Shown here one piece after another: positions 16,951 to 24,918 of a DNA stretch of 64,000 bases (position 1 is the stretch's first letter; each line of letters opens with the position of its first letter). The notes under the pieces are model-generated. The model did no database searches. It was not told the DNA's origin and saw only the letters and a list, made by a program, of their open reading frames with translations. Source of the stretch: RGIG7213 sp045652135 (GTDB taxonomy: Bacteria > Bacillota > Clostridia > Oscillospirales > CAG-272). A program made the translations under genes and the position numbers. Where the stretch lies: assembly GCA_045652135.1 (NCBI GenBank), contig JAZRTS010000031.1, forward strand, positions 1 through 64,000. Reading direction: 5' to 3'.

Positions 16951-17367
16951 TCATTTTAAGCCGTCTGAAATAGTCTGTAAAACATTACAAAACACCTTTA
17001 AGTCATCTTCTGAAACAGCACCAAAAACGCTCTCCTGAAGCTGGTTTACAGTGTTTTTTGCCAAAGCATCTGCCGTTCTACCCTTTTCCGTGAGCATAAC
17101 ATGAGTTTTCCGCAGATCATAGTCGTCTACCTTGCGTGCAACAAGACCGAGCTTTTCCATCTTGCGGAGCATAATACTTACTGTCGGTGCTTTTATATCC
17201 GTACGCTCCACAAGGCTTAGCTGAGTGCCGCCGTCCTCCTCCGCAAGTGCAGACAGCAATCTGCAGTATAGAACCTTGAGTCCCTCTTTTTCAAGCTCTT
17301 TTTTAAGCTTTTCCGAATAGCCTTTGCTTAAAGCTGACAATTCGGAAATGATCTCACTGTATTGCAT
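16951..17367 (-). CDS. MarR-family regulator divergent from MATE pump
   Basis: A 138-residue winged-helix regulator: recognition region KAPTVSIMLRKMEKLGLV near residue 63 and wing with DLRKTHVMLTEKG. ATG 17367 is chosen, five bases from GGAGG (17377-17373); the upstream in-frame GTG lies inside that site. It is transcribed divergently from the MATE pump at 17606 with 238 A+T-rich bases between, so it most likely represses or activates that pump and perhaps itself. It shares little sequence with the other MarR protein of this window (11935). Confidence 0.85.
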   Translation of the reverse strand: MQYSEIISELSALSKGYSEKLKKELEKEGLKVLYCRLLSALAEEDGGTQLSLVERTDIKAPTVSIMLRKMEKLGLVARKVDDYDLRKTHVMLTEKGRTADALAKNTVNQLQESVFGAVSEDDLKVFCNVLQTISDGLK

Positions 17368-17402
17368 TTGCACCTCCGTTTGTTAGTTTTCTTACATTCA
17401 TT

Positions 17403-17431
17403 ATATTACACAAAAAATATAACTTTGTCAA
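17403..17431 (-). promoter_or_regulatory. Promoter of MarR gene
   Basis: Minus strand: TTGACA (17431-17426), 17 bases, TAATAT (17408-17403). For the divergent MATE gene, TATAAT is seen at 17570-17575 without a good -35. Confidence 0.75.
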
Positions 17432-17605
17432 TACCTCACAAGTTTTTTTTATTTAAAATTCATTTTTTTCACATATTTACTATAAAAAATAGGTGCAAAT
17501 TTACTTTTACGTTACTTTTTTTATTGTTATTTTTAATTTACATAACATAAAAGATACAAAATTAACTGTTATAATTAGCCGATAATGTGAAAAGGGAACA
17601 AATTA

Positions 17606-18961
17606 ATGACAGAAAATACCATAAAAGAAAGCGACATATTTCCGAAAGGATTTATGAAAAAACTGCTCGTGCCGCTTATTATCGAACAATTTCTTACGTT
17701 TACCATAGGACTTGCCGACACGATAATGGTCAGCAGTGCGGGTGAGGCGGCAATATCGGGTGTTTCGCTCGTTGACCAGATAAATATCCTCTTAATACAG
17801 ATATTTGCCGCGCTTGCAACGGGCGGCGCTGTCATCGTGTCGCAGTATATCGGGCGAGGGGAAAAAGAACAGGCAAAAAGCTCCGCAAAGCAACTCACAC
17901 TCATCAGCTTTTATACAGCGTGTATCATAACTGCGGTGTGTCTTTTACTGTGTCCGCAGATATTGAAAGCGATATTCGGCTCCGTTGAAAACGACGTTAT
18001 GGCTAACTGCAAAACGTATTTTTATCTTTCTGCCGCTTCATATCCTTTTTTGGCGCTCTACAATTCAGGTTCAGCTGTATTCAGGTCAATGGGAAAAAGT
18101 AAAATCACAATGATAACATCGATCGGAATGAACGCCATCAACGTCGTCGGCAATGCCGTGTTTATTTTCGGCTTCGGGCTCGGTGTTTTCGGCGCGGCGG
18201 CGGCAACCCTCATTTCAAGAGCCATCGGCGGTATCACAATGACAACTCTTATGCGCAACAAAAACAATGAAGTGTACCTTGAAGGGCTGAGGAAGCCGAC
18301 GCTTGATCTGAAGCTCATCAAACAGATACTGTATATCGGTATTCCCGGCGGTATAGAAAACGGTATGTTTCAGGTCGGAAAGCTGCTTGTTGCGCGCGTC
18401 GTTTCAACTCTCGGCACATCTGCCACCGCCGCCAACGCGGCAGCCAACACGATCGCAATGCTGTCGAACATCCCCGGTTCTGCCGTCGGACTTGCTCTTG
18501 TGGCAGTCGTAGGCCGTGCAATGGGGGCAAGACTTCCGAAAACGGCGGAAAAATACACGAAAAAGCTCGTCGGACTTACCTTTTTACTAATGATAGGTAT
18601 GAACGTGATCATATTTGCGTTCGTTTCTCCCGTATCGGGGTTGTTCTCGCTTTCGGATACGGCAGAGGCGGATACTATTCTGATAGTACGTATATTCTGC
18701 ATAGTTTCATCCGTATTCTGGCCGCTGGCATTCACCGTTCCCAACTGTTTGAGGGCTGCGGGTGACGTTAAATTCACGCTTACTGTGTCCATGCTTTCAA
18801 TGTGGATATGCCGCGTGGCAATGAGTTACTTGTTCTGTTATTCATTCGAAATGGGAATTCACGGGGTATGGATCGCTATGTATGTTGACTGGGTAGCAAG
18901 AACGGCATTCTTCGTCAGACGTTTTTCGAAAGGAAAATGGAAAGATTTAACAATAGTTTGA
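17606..18961 (+). CDS. MATE family efflux transporter
   Basis: A 451-residue twelve-helix antiporter of the MATE/DinF family, which exports cationic drugs or metabolites against Na+ or H+. Family features: the N-terminal FTIGLADTIMVSSAGEAAISG region near residue 32, the internal two-fold repeat with the second bundle starting near residue 240 (IGIPGGIENGMFQVGK), and CLRAAGDVKFT near the third quarter. The start is ATG 17606 after AAAGGGA. Divergent from a MarR gene that is its likely regulator. Substrate unknown. Confidence 0.92.
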   Translation: MTENTIKESDIFPKGFMKKLLVPLIIEQFLTFTIGLADTIMVSSAGEAAISGVSLVDQINILLIQIFAALATGGAVIVSQYIGRGEKEQAKSSAKQLTLISFYTACIITAVCLLLCPQILKAIFGSVENDVMANCKTYFYLSAASYPFLALYNSGSAVFRSMGKSKITMITSIGMNAINVVGNAVFIFGFGLGVFGAAAATLISRAIGGITMTTLMRNKNNEVYLEGLRKPTLDLKLIKQILYIGIPGGIENGMFQVGKLLVARVVSTLGTSATAANAAANTIAMLSNIPGSAVGLALVAVVGRAMGARLPKTAEKYTKKLVGLTFLLMIGMNVIIFAFVSPVSGLFSLSDTAEADTILIVRIFCIVSSVFWPLAFTVPNCLRAAGDVKFTLTVSMLSMWICRVAMSYLFCYSFEMGIHGVWIAMYVDWVARTAFFVRRFSKGKWKDLTIV

Positions 18962-19030
18962 TATATTAACATTTTTAAATTTTAATTCTCTTTCGATGTG
19001 AATTTATTTCACAAAATTGAAATAATTATA

Positions 19031-19079
19031 TTGAAATTCAGTTTGATATGTGATATAATTCGTATGTCAAACTGAATTT
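19031..19079 (+). promoter_or_regulatory. Promoter inside a 13-base perfect inverted repeat
   Basis: TTGAAA (19031-19036), 17 bases, TATAAT (19054-19059). Arms AAATTCAGTTTGA (19034-19046) and TCAAACTGAATTT (19067-19079) bracket the -10 symmetrically. The ribosome site GGAGG follows at 19084. Best read as a repressor operator. Confidence 0.8.
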
Positions 19080-19093
19080 TTTTGGAGGTAAAT

Positions 19094-19930
19094 ATGCGGG
19101 CAGATGGAAAAAGACTGAAACATGCAGACCCTGAGACGATTATAGGCGCATACGTTATGTCAAAGCGAACAGATGCTATGAATATGATAACGGTAGACAT
19201 TCCCGTGTCTCCGATAAAAGAATACATAACAGAAAAGCGCGATAAAAAAATATCGTATATGGCGCTTATAGTATGCGCGTATCTGCGCACCGTTGCGGAA
19301 TATCCGAAGCTGAACCGCTTCGTGGTAAATAAAAAGTTATACGCAAGAAATGAATTCTGCGTCGGCATGGTCGTTCTGAAAGCAGGACAGACTACCGAAG
19401 GAACAATGTCGAAAATGTATTTTGATTACGAGGATACCATATTTGACGTTCAGAAAAAAATAGATAACTTCATAGAGCAAAACAGGCAGGAGGGCGACAC
19501 GAACACTACTGACGAATTTGCAAGAAAGCTCGTGAGGATACCGGGACTTTGCGGAATAGGTGTCAGTCTTTTCAAAACGCTTGACAAATACGGACTTCTG
19601 CCAAAGAAAATTATCGATCTCAGTCCGTTTCATATGTCGCTCGGCATAACGAATCTTGCTTCAATAAGAACAAATCATATATATCACCATACGTACGAAT
19701 TCGGCACGACAAGCGTGTTTATGTCTATCGGCAATATGCGTTACGTCCCGAAAATGTCTGACGACAAAATGATATTTGAAAAAACGATACCTCTCGGTAT
19801 CGTAATGGACGAAAGAATATGCACCGGCTCGTATTTTGCCATGGCATTCAGGCGCATCAGCGAATATCTGAAAAAACCTGAACTGCTTGAGCTTCCGCCC
19901 AGAAAAATATTAAAAGACAACGAATTATAA
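19094..19930 (+). CDS. 2-oxoacid dehydrogenase E2-like acyltransferase domain protein, catalytic motif altered
   Basis: A 278-residue stand-alone protein resembling the catalytic domain of E2 acyltransferases and the chloramphenicol acetyltransferase fold. Visible similarity: MSLGITNLASI near residue 185 and the C-terminal PLGIVMDERICTGSYFA region. E2 enzymes have HxxxDG there; here the aligned residues are ERICTG, so the catalytic His and Asp appear replaced by Glu and Thr. There is no lipoyl or subunit-binding domain and no E1/E3 gene nearby, so it is not part of a dehydrogenase complex. The start is ATG 19094 (GGAGG at 19084-19088); the upstream TTG overlaps that site. It heads a three-gene unit ending at the terminator at 20665. 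Confidence 0.7.
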   Translation: MRADGKRLKHADPETIIGAYVMSKRTDAMNMITVDIPVSPIKEYITEKRDKKISYMALIVCAYLRTVAEYPKLNRFVVNKKLYARNEFCVGMVVLKAGQTTEGTMSKMYFDYEDTIFDVQKKIDNFIEQNRQEGDTNTTDEFARKLVRIPGLCGIGVSLFKTLDKYGLLPKKIIDLSPFHMSLGITNLASIRTNHIYHHTYEFGTTSVFMSIGNMRYVPKMSDDKMIFEKTIPLGIVMDERICTGSYFAMAFRRISEYLKKPELLELPPRKILKDNEL

Positions 19931-19949
19931 AGTAAACAGGAGAGTAATT

Positions 19950-20291
19950 ATGTTTATAATAGGTCTTTGCATTACGGTATTTGCCTTGCCGCTTGCAGTG
20001 AGCATGTTCAGAAATCTTTATCTGGTAAGCAAATACCCGTCTGAATATTTTCTGATAAACGGTCTTTCCGAGAGCGATGTCGCAGTAATGGCAATCGTAT
20101 TTACAGTTTTAACAGCTGTCGGTATCGTGCTTATGCTCTTCGGTTGGATAAAAAGAAGAAACAAGGCGGCACTTGATTCCATTATCAACGCAGAAAAACA
20201 AAATTACTGTACCAACTGTAACGTCAACATTACCGCAGAAAGCACAAATTGCCCCATATGCGGAAAATCATTAAATAATAAAGGAGAATAA
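19950..20291 (+). CDS. Small membrane protein with C-terminal zinc ribbon
   Basis: A 113-residue protein with two membrane helices (residues 1-23 and about 45-66), a basic stretch KRRNK, and a cytosolic zinc ribbon (CTNC ... CPIC, residues about 89-105). Function unknown. It lies 19 bases after the E2-like gene and two bases before the next gene, so it belongs to the same transcript. Confidence 0.75.
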   Translation: MFIIGLCITVFALPLAVSMFRNLYLVSKYPSEYFLINGLSESDVAVMAIVFTVLTAVGIVLMLFGWIKRRNKAALDSIINAEKQNYCTNCNVNITAESTNCPICGKSLNNKGE

Positions 20292-20293
20292 AA

Positions 20294-20605
20294 ATGGCTC
20301 GCACAACACTTACATTAACTTACACTGATATTAACGGACTGCAGGACAATCTGGCAGCTTTACTCAAGTCAAAGGGCTATAAAAACATAAACGAAAACAA
20401 TGAAAACGTATGGAAATGCGGCATAGGCTTCTGGACGGCTATCAAATACATTAAGATCGAATTTGCACAAAACAACTCTATCGTCATTTCCGGCTGGATC
20501 AGACCTGCCTTCGGAAGTGAGCAAAACCTTGAGGGAATCGTAGGCGCGCTTCCCAAAAAGCAGGTAATGAACGTTATCAAGCAAATGCAGGCAATCATCA
20601 AATAA
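20294..20605 (+). CDS. Small conserved Clostridia protein of unknown function
   Basis: A 103-residue soluble protein with AAGGAG just before the start. It has an alternating beta pattern and the segment VWKCGIGFWTAIKYIKIEF, followed by PKKQVMNVI near the end. I recall this domain from short Clostridia proteins, often near or fused to zinc ribbons, but know no function. The neighbour upstream carries a zinc ribbon, which fits. Last gene of the unit; terminator at 20665. Confidence 0.7.
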   Translation: MARTTLTLTYTDINGLQDNLAALLKSKGYKNINENNENVWKCGIGFWTAIKYIKIEFAQNNSIVISGWIRPAFGSEQNLEGIVGALPKKQVMNVIKQMQAIIK

Positions 20606-20664
20606 AATCACCGCGTAATCAAAATCATCGCCGTCTGTTTGGCAGACGATCTTTGAGAAACAAC

Positions 20665-20706
20665 AATACACACCGACTACGTTCAGTAATCGGTGTGTAT
20701 TTTTTA
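20665..20706 (+). terminator. Terminator of the E2-like operon
   Basis: AATACACACCGA/TCGGTGTGTATT (20665-20676, 20690-20701) followed by TTTTATT. A smaller hairpin CGTCTG/CAGACG lies just upstream (about 20631-20647). It also faces the end of the large minus-strand cluster. Confidence 0.8.
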
Positions 20707-20724
20707 TTGCAAATGCATCAAATT

Positions 20725-23700
20725 TCAGAGCAAGGGATTTTTCGAGCAAGTGAACGGTGTTTGCGTTTTAACCGTTTCACTGTCACGGACAGGATATTTT
20801 TCAAGATACCTCTTGAGTCCTTTACCGTACTCGTTGTCCTGCATCAATCTGGAATACACATAGTCCTTCGCTCTCGCCTTCAATCCTATGGAAGCCAGAT
20901 ACTGAACCTCAGCCCAGACTGCCATACCCTCTATCGCTTCGGGATCGGAGACGTTTCCGAACAAGTCGGGAAGGTTTGCGTATTGCCATATGTGAGTCAT
21001 TTCGTGAACCAAAGTTTTAGCCGTTTCAACAGCAGGCGCTCCGTTTTCAATGAAAATATCGTTAGATCCGCCGTATCTGTATGCAAAGCCCAACGTACGT
21101 CCGTCGAAACGTGCCGAGGGTGTAAACGTTTCTCCCAGCTCCTCAGCAATTTTCTGTGCATTACACGTTTTGATCGTGATCTTAGCCTTAAGCTTGATTC
21201 CAAAAATCTTTTCCATCTGCTTACGCGTTTTCTTGTAAAGCTTCTTGAAATCTTTGAGCTTCGTGATAGCCTCTTTGCTACATTCCGAGCAGCGTTCACG
21301 GCCGTCGTCAAGCAGGTCGTAGCTGCCCTCAAGAACGGCACCGCAGAAATCGCAGTAATGCGTACCGGCTTCAAAGTGGTAGTTATACCATTTCAGCTTC
21401 TTGTATTTTCCGCTTTCGCGCGCTTGCTTCAGATAGTTGTCGGCAAAGCCTCTGTCGGTGAGATATTTTTCCGTTTCTTCAAGATTAAGAACCGTCGGAA
21501 CGGCTTCAAATCCGTATTTCAAGAAGAATGATTCCGAGTAAGGTATCTTTTCTTCGGCGGCACCGACACCAATGTCGGTTATTGAAATAGCCTCCGAATC
21601 ATCACCGCTGATACCGCTGTCGTCGGGTTCGGTTTCTCTCAGCACGCCGTTGCTGTACTGCTTCGTGCTGTTTCGATGGAGCAATACGCTTTTCGATTCG
21701 CTGACTGCGCCTTCTTCGGTTTCACCGTCTTCACCCGCACCTGCTTCGCCTGCGGTCGGTTCCTCGATACCTGCTTCAGGTTCTTCGCCTTCAGCACCCT
21801 TCTTCTTTTTCTTCTTTCTCTTAAACAATCTCTTGATAAAGCCCCAGATTCCTTTCGGTTCTTCTACAATGGGGCCGCTTTCGGGTTCGGGAGTTTGTGT
21901 TATATCCCCTCCGTCATCCTGAAGCTCCTCTATAAGCTTTTCCTGATGCCAATTAAGTGCGTCGCAGATAATTTCCATAAATCTCACGAAATATCTGTCT
22001 ACGTTTATCAAAAGTCCGAGATCTATGAGGCTGTCTTCGATTATGTAAATACATTCATCATCGACACCGCTCAATTCAGGCATATATCCCTGTATCAGTT
22101 CAGGCTGCTCGCACTTTGTGCAGGCAACGATATAATGATACGTATCAGGGAATGTGGTCACAAACAATTCGTTGAGAAGCGTAGCCACCGTTATGCGAAC
22201 GTCGGGCGTACTGTTCGGCAAACTGATCTTAATACACTCTTTGCTTCTGTATTCACGGACATCAACATTGCTAAGCTCAACGCGCTTCGCATTTTTGATG
22301 TCGTTATACTCAGACATTTCCAGATAGCCTTTGGTATTGACGCGTATATTCGCTTCAAGATGCTCTATAGTAATGTCGCCGTACGTGTATTTCGCTCCGA
22401 TAATATTGCCGGATGCGCGGCATTCAAGCTCATACTGTCTCAACGTTCTGTAGTAATGACGTTTTGTGATGTGGTCTGCTGCTCGTCTGACCAGGACACC
22501 GTTATTGTTCGTCATGCTGATAACTTCGTAATATTTACCGTCCAACGTTATAAACATTCCCGGCAGATATTTCTGATAAACATGACCGTACATTGCAGAA
22601 TCAAGGAAATTATCCTTATTCTTTTCATCCTCGGCAAGATAATATACTATCTTGAGCTGTGATAAGAAATTATTTACGAATACTTTATTCTGAATAGCGT
22701 AAAAACGCTTTCTCTTGGCGTGCAACGTAACAGGATCGACTACCGTCTGGGCGGTCATCGTAATTGCCTGATCGATATTTACGGCAAAATGATCTCCGCT
22801 GTTTTCACTACTCTCTTTGTTTTCGGTACGGAAGAAATACTTCACAATGAGATGGCGCAGACTTTTGTATACGTTATTCGTATCCTCTCCGAGGATATCC
22901 AACACGTCCTTGATCTCTTCTTCTTCAACGGGACCTTCTATCATACGCATAATGAGCTTATACGCAACGTTTCCTGCGCTTCTCTGGTAGTCTGCAACTA
23001 CGGTCGGAACGGCTTTGGGGTCCTGCTGGAATATTTCAAGATTATCCAGCATATAATCTCTCAGCCAATACTGCTGAGAAACAACGTTCACAAAGCTCTG
23101 CGTTTTTCCGCGGGTAGAAAATTGACGCGCGGTTTCGAAGGCATTGTTGTATTCATCCTCAGCTACCACAAACGAATTTTCTTCTTTTGCAATCGACCAC
23201 GGATCATCGGAAAATTGGAGATGCTCCGCAAGCTCATTTTGCGACACGTTAAGTCCCGCGGCGTTACACAGCGACGAATAATACTGAGAAGCGATCCATC
23301 GCATATCAATAACAGGGAACTTTCGTGAAGACGTCCAGGTAACCTTTGAAACCTTCTCTCTCAGCGCAACGAGTGCAAGCTCAGTTCCCACACCGAGATA
23401 ACGCGAGCTGGACAGCCCCAATTTGTGGTGAAGGAGCCTTCCGTCCGCCTTCCAGAACAGAAGATTTCTCTTTGCAGTACCTACGGACGTTGCATTTACC
23501 TGAACGATACTTGTATTCAATACATGAGATAAGCTGTCAACAAGTCCATCGCAGTTACGGTCGTACACGATGTACTGCGGATTGTTTCCTCCTCTGCGGA
23601 GATAGGAAACAAGACAGCTCAATCCGATCTGAATCGTGCTCAAAAGCTGATTGGGTTCGATAATAAACACCATTGACGTTTCCGCCAAAAGAGAAGCCTT

Positions 23701-24912
23701 TTCGTTCAACATTTTCTGATTATAAATGTTTTTCGCATCAATAACCATGACCTGTGTTGTTTCGTCAGCGTTCGTTATCGCATCAACATTCCAGATACGT
23801 TCAAATCCGTTTATGGATGAAATACCGTCGTAAAACCATTTTTTTACGTTTTCGATATTCGATCCGTGACCGAGAACTACCAATATACGCTCGCTCTTCA
23901 TCAGACTTCTGATTACGGGCAGGAAAACGTAATCCGTAGTATCGTTATAGAACTGTGTAAAAAATATTACACTCTTTCCGTCAAGAATATTTCGTGTCTG
24001 ACGGATATATCCCTCATCCAGCACCTTATCCTTCGGTACAAAATCCTTATAATAAGTGTAGATAAGTGCGGCTTCACGGCACAAAGTTTCCTCGTACTCT
24101 TTTTTGTATTTTTCCAAAAGAGCGCGGACAGACTCGTCAACGTGCTCAGTTGCCTTCAAGGAAGACTTCTGAAGCAAACGGCTCGGAAACAGAGTGTCGT
24201 ACTTTTCGGGAAGCATATCATAATCGGGCTCATCTGCAGGCCCGGGGGCTGGTTTGCCCTTTTCTGCCTCAGCAAGCTTTTCTTCCATAGTTTTTCCCGA
24301 AAGAAACGCAACTATCTCACCCAGCACGATAATTCCGAACGCGGGATAAAACGGCGCACTGAAAACCTTATGTGAGGTCATATAGTATGTTGTTATCAGC
24401 AGAAAAGCGAACAGCCCCAGCATAGCGTAATACATTACCTCTATGATTTTCTTGGTATCGCCGTATTTGCTCATCAGATAACGCGTTTCGGTATTACCTT
24501 TTTTCTTATCTTCCTCAGTAACGTAGTAGAACCACTTGCTGGTGTGATCCGCCAATTTCGGGATCATAAACAGTCCCATAAACGCAGGGAACAGAATTCC
24601 TTTGACGAACATAAAACCGACGACCAGTATGGTATTTACGATAAATACGGCAATATAAGCCCAGTTTATGTCTCTGAGGAATGACAAAAATCTGAACCGA
24701 TCTATAAACCAGTAAATAAATCCGAGAACGGTATTGCTTATTTCAGTCAGGAAATATACCGCAACTATGCAGTATATCAAGGCAATAAACGGCAAAAATA
24801 CCTGTTTATAACGCTGTTCCTGTTTAAAATTCATTTTCGTTGAGATAAGACACGTAGCAACGAACGGAACGCAGTATAAAATCAGCTTGACAAAAGTAAT
24901 AATATCACCCAT
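20725..24912 (-). CDS. 1395-residue membrane protein: degenerate helicase-like region plus DA1-like zinc peptidase
   Basis: Last gene of the secretion-type cluster. Five membrane helices (about 5-24, 37-57, 84-117, 158-178, 188-206) anchor a very large cytosolic part. Residues about 320-1010 recall the second half of MrfA/Hrq1-type SF2 helicases: a segment like GKYYEVISMTNNNGVLVRRA followed by YYRTLRQYE, and IYIIEDSLIDLGLL, similar to the DUF1998 region; no Walker A motif is seen, so it would be inactive (inference, weak). A Lys-rich patch (about 1026-1038) and acidic linker follow. The C-terminus has a CxxC/CxxC zinc finger (1187-1211) and HEMTH (1303-1307) with a Glu about 20 residues later, as in LIM-DA1 type gluzincin peptidases. 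ATG 24912 follows GGAAGGAG inside the upstream gene's end. Confidence 0.6.
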   Translation of the reverse strand: MGDIITFVKLILYCVPFVATCLISTKMNFKQEQRYKQVFLPFIALIYCIVAVYFLTEISNTVLGFIYWFIDRFRFLSFLRDINWAYIAVFIVNTILVVGFMFVKGILFPAFMGLFMIPKLADHTSKWFYYVTEEDKKKGNTETRYLMSKYGDTKKIIEVMYYAMLGLFAFLLITTYYMTSHKVFSAPFYPAFGIIVLGEIVAFLSGKTMEEKLAEAEKGKPAPGPADEPDYDMLPEKYDTLFPSRLLQKSSLKATEHVDESVRALLEKYKKEYEETLCREAALIYTYYKDFVPKDKVLDEGYIRQTRNILDGKSVIFFTQFYNDTTDYVFLPVIRSLMKSERILVVLGHGSNIENVKKWFYDGISSINGFERIWNVDAITNADETTQVMVIDAKNIYNQKMLNEKASLLAETSMVFIIEPNQLLSTIQIGLSCLVSYLRRGGNNPQYIVYDRNCDGLVDSLSHVLNTSIVQVNATSVGTAKRNLLFWKADGRLLHHKLGLSSSRYLGVGTELALVALREKVSKVTWTSSRKFPVIDMRWIASQYYSSLCNAAGLNVSQNELAEHLQFSDDPWSIAKEENSFVVAEDEYNNAFETARQFSTRGKTQSFVNVVSQQYWLRDYMLDNLEIFQQDPKAVPTVVADYQRSAGNVAYKLIMRMIEGPVEEEEIKDVLDILGEDTNNVYKSLRHLIVKYFFRTENKESSENSGDHFAVNIDQAITMTAQTVVDPVTLHAKRKRFYAIQNKVFVNNFLSQLKIVYYLAEDEKNKDNFLDSAMYGHVYQKYLPGMFITLDGKYYEVISMTNNNGVLVRRAADHITKRHYYRTLRQYELECRASGNIIGAKYTYGDITIEHLEANIRVNTKGYLEMSEYNDIKNAKRVELSNVDVREYRSKECIKISLPNSTPDVRITVATLLNELFVTTFPDTYHYIVACTKCEQPELIQGYMPELSGVDDECIYIIEDSLIDLGLLINVDRYFVRFMEIICDALNWHQEKLIEELQDDGGDITQTPEPESGPIVEEPKGIWGFIKRLFKRKKKKKKGAEGEEPEAGIEEPTAGEAGAGEDGETEEGAVSESKSVLLHRNSTKQYSNGVLRETEPDDSGISGDDSEAISITDIGVGAAEEKIPYSESFFLKYGFEAVPTVLNLEETEKYLTDRGFADNYLKQARESGKYKKLKWYNYHFEAGTHYCDFCGAVLEGSYDLLDDGRERCSECSKEAITKLKDFKKLYKKTRKQMEKIFGIKLKAKITIKTCNAQKIAEELGETFTPSARFDGRTLGFAYRYGGSNDIFIENGAPAVETAKTLVHEMTHIWQYANLPDLFGNVSDPEAIEGMAVWAEVQYLASIGLKARAKDYVYSRLMQDNEYGKGLKRYLEKYPVRDSETVKTQTPFTCSKNPLL

Positions 24913-24918
24913 TTAATC

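Noticed and set aside
19031..19079. Invertible (phase-variable) promoter
   Set aside because: Only 20 bases lie between the repeats, too few for site-specific inversion, and no recombinase gene is near; an operator is simpler.
21676..22662. 328-codon open frame on the plus strand
   Set aside because: It mirrors the 1395-residue gene, has Cys/Phe/Ile-rich shadow composition and no ribosome site.
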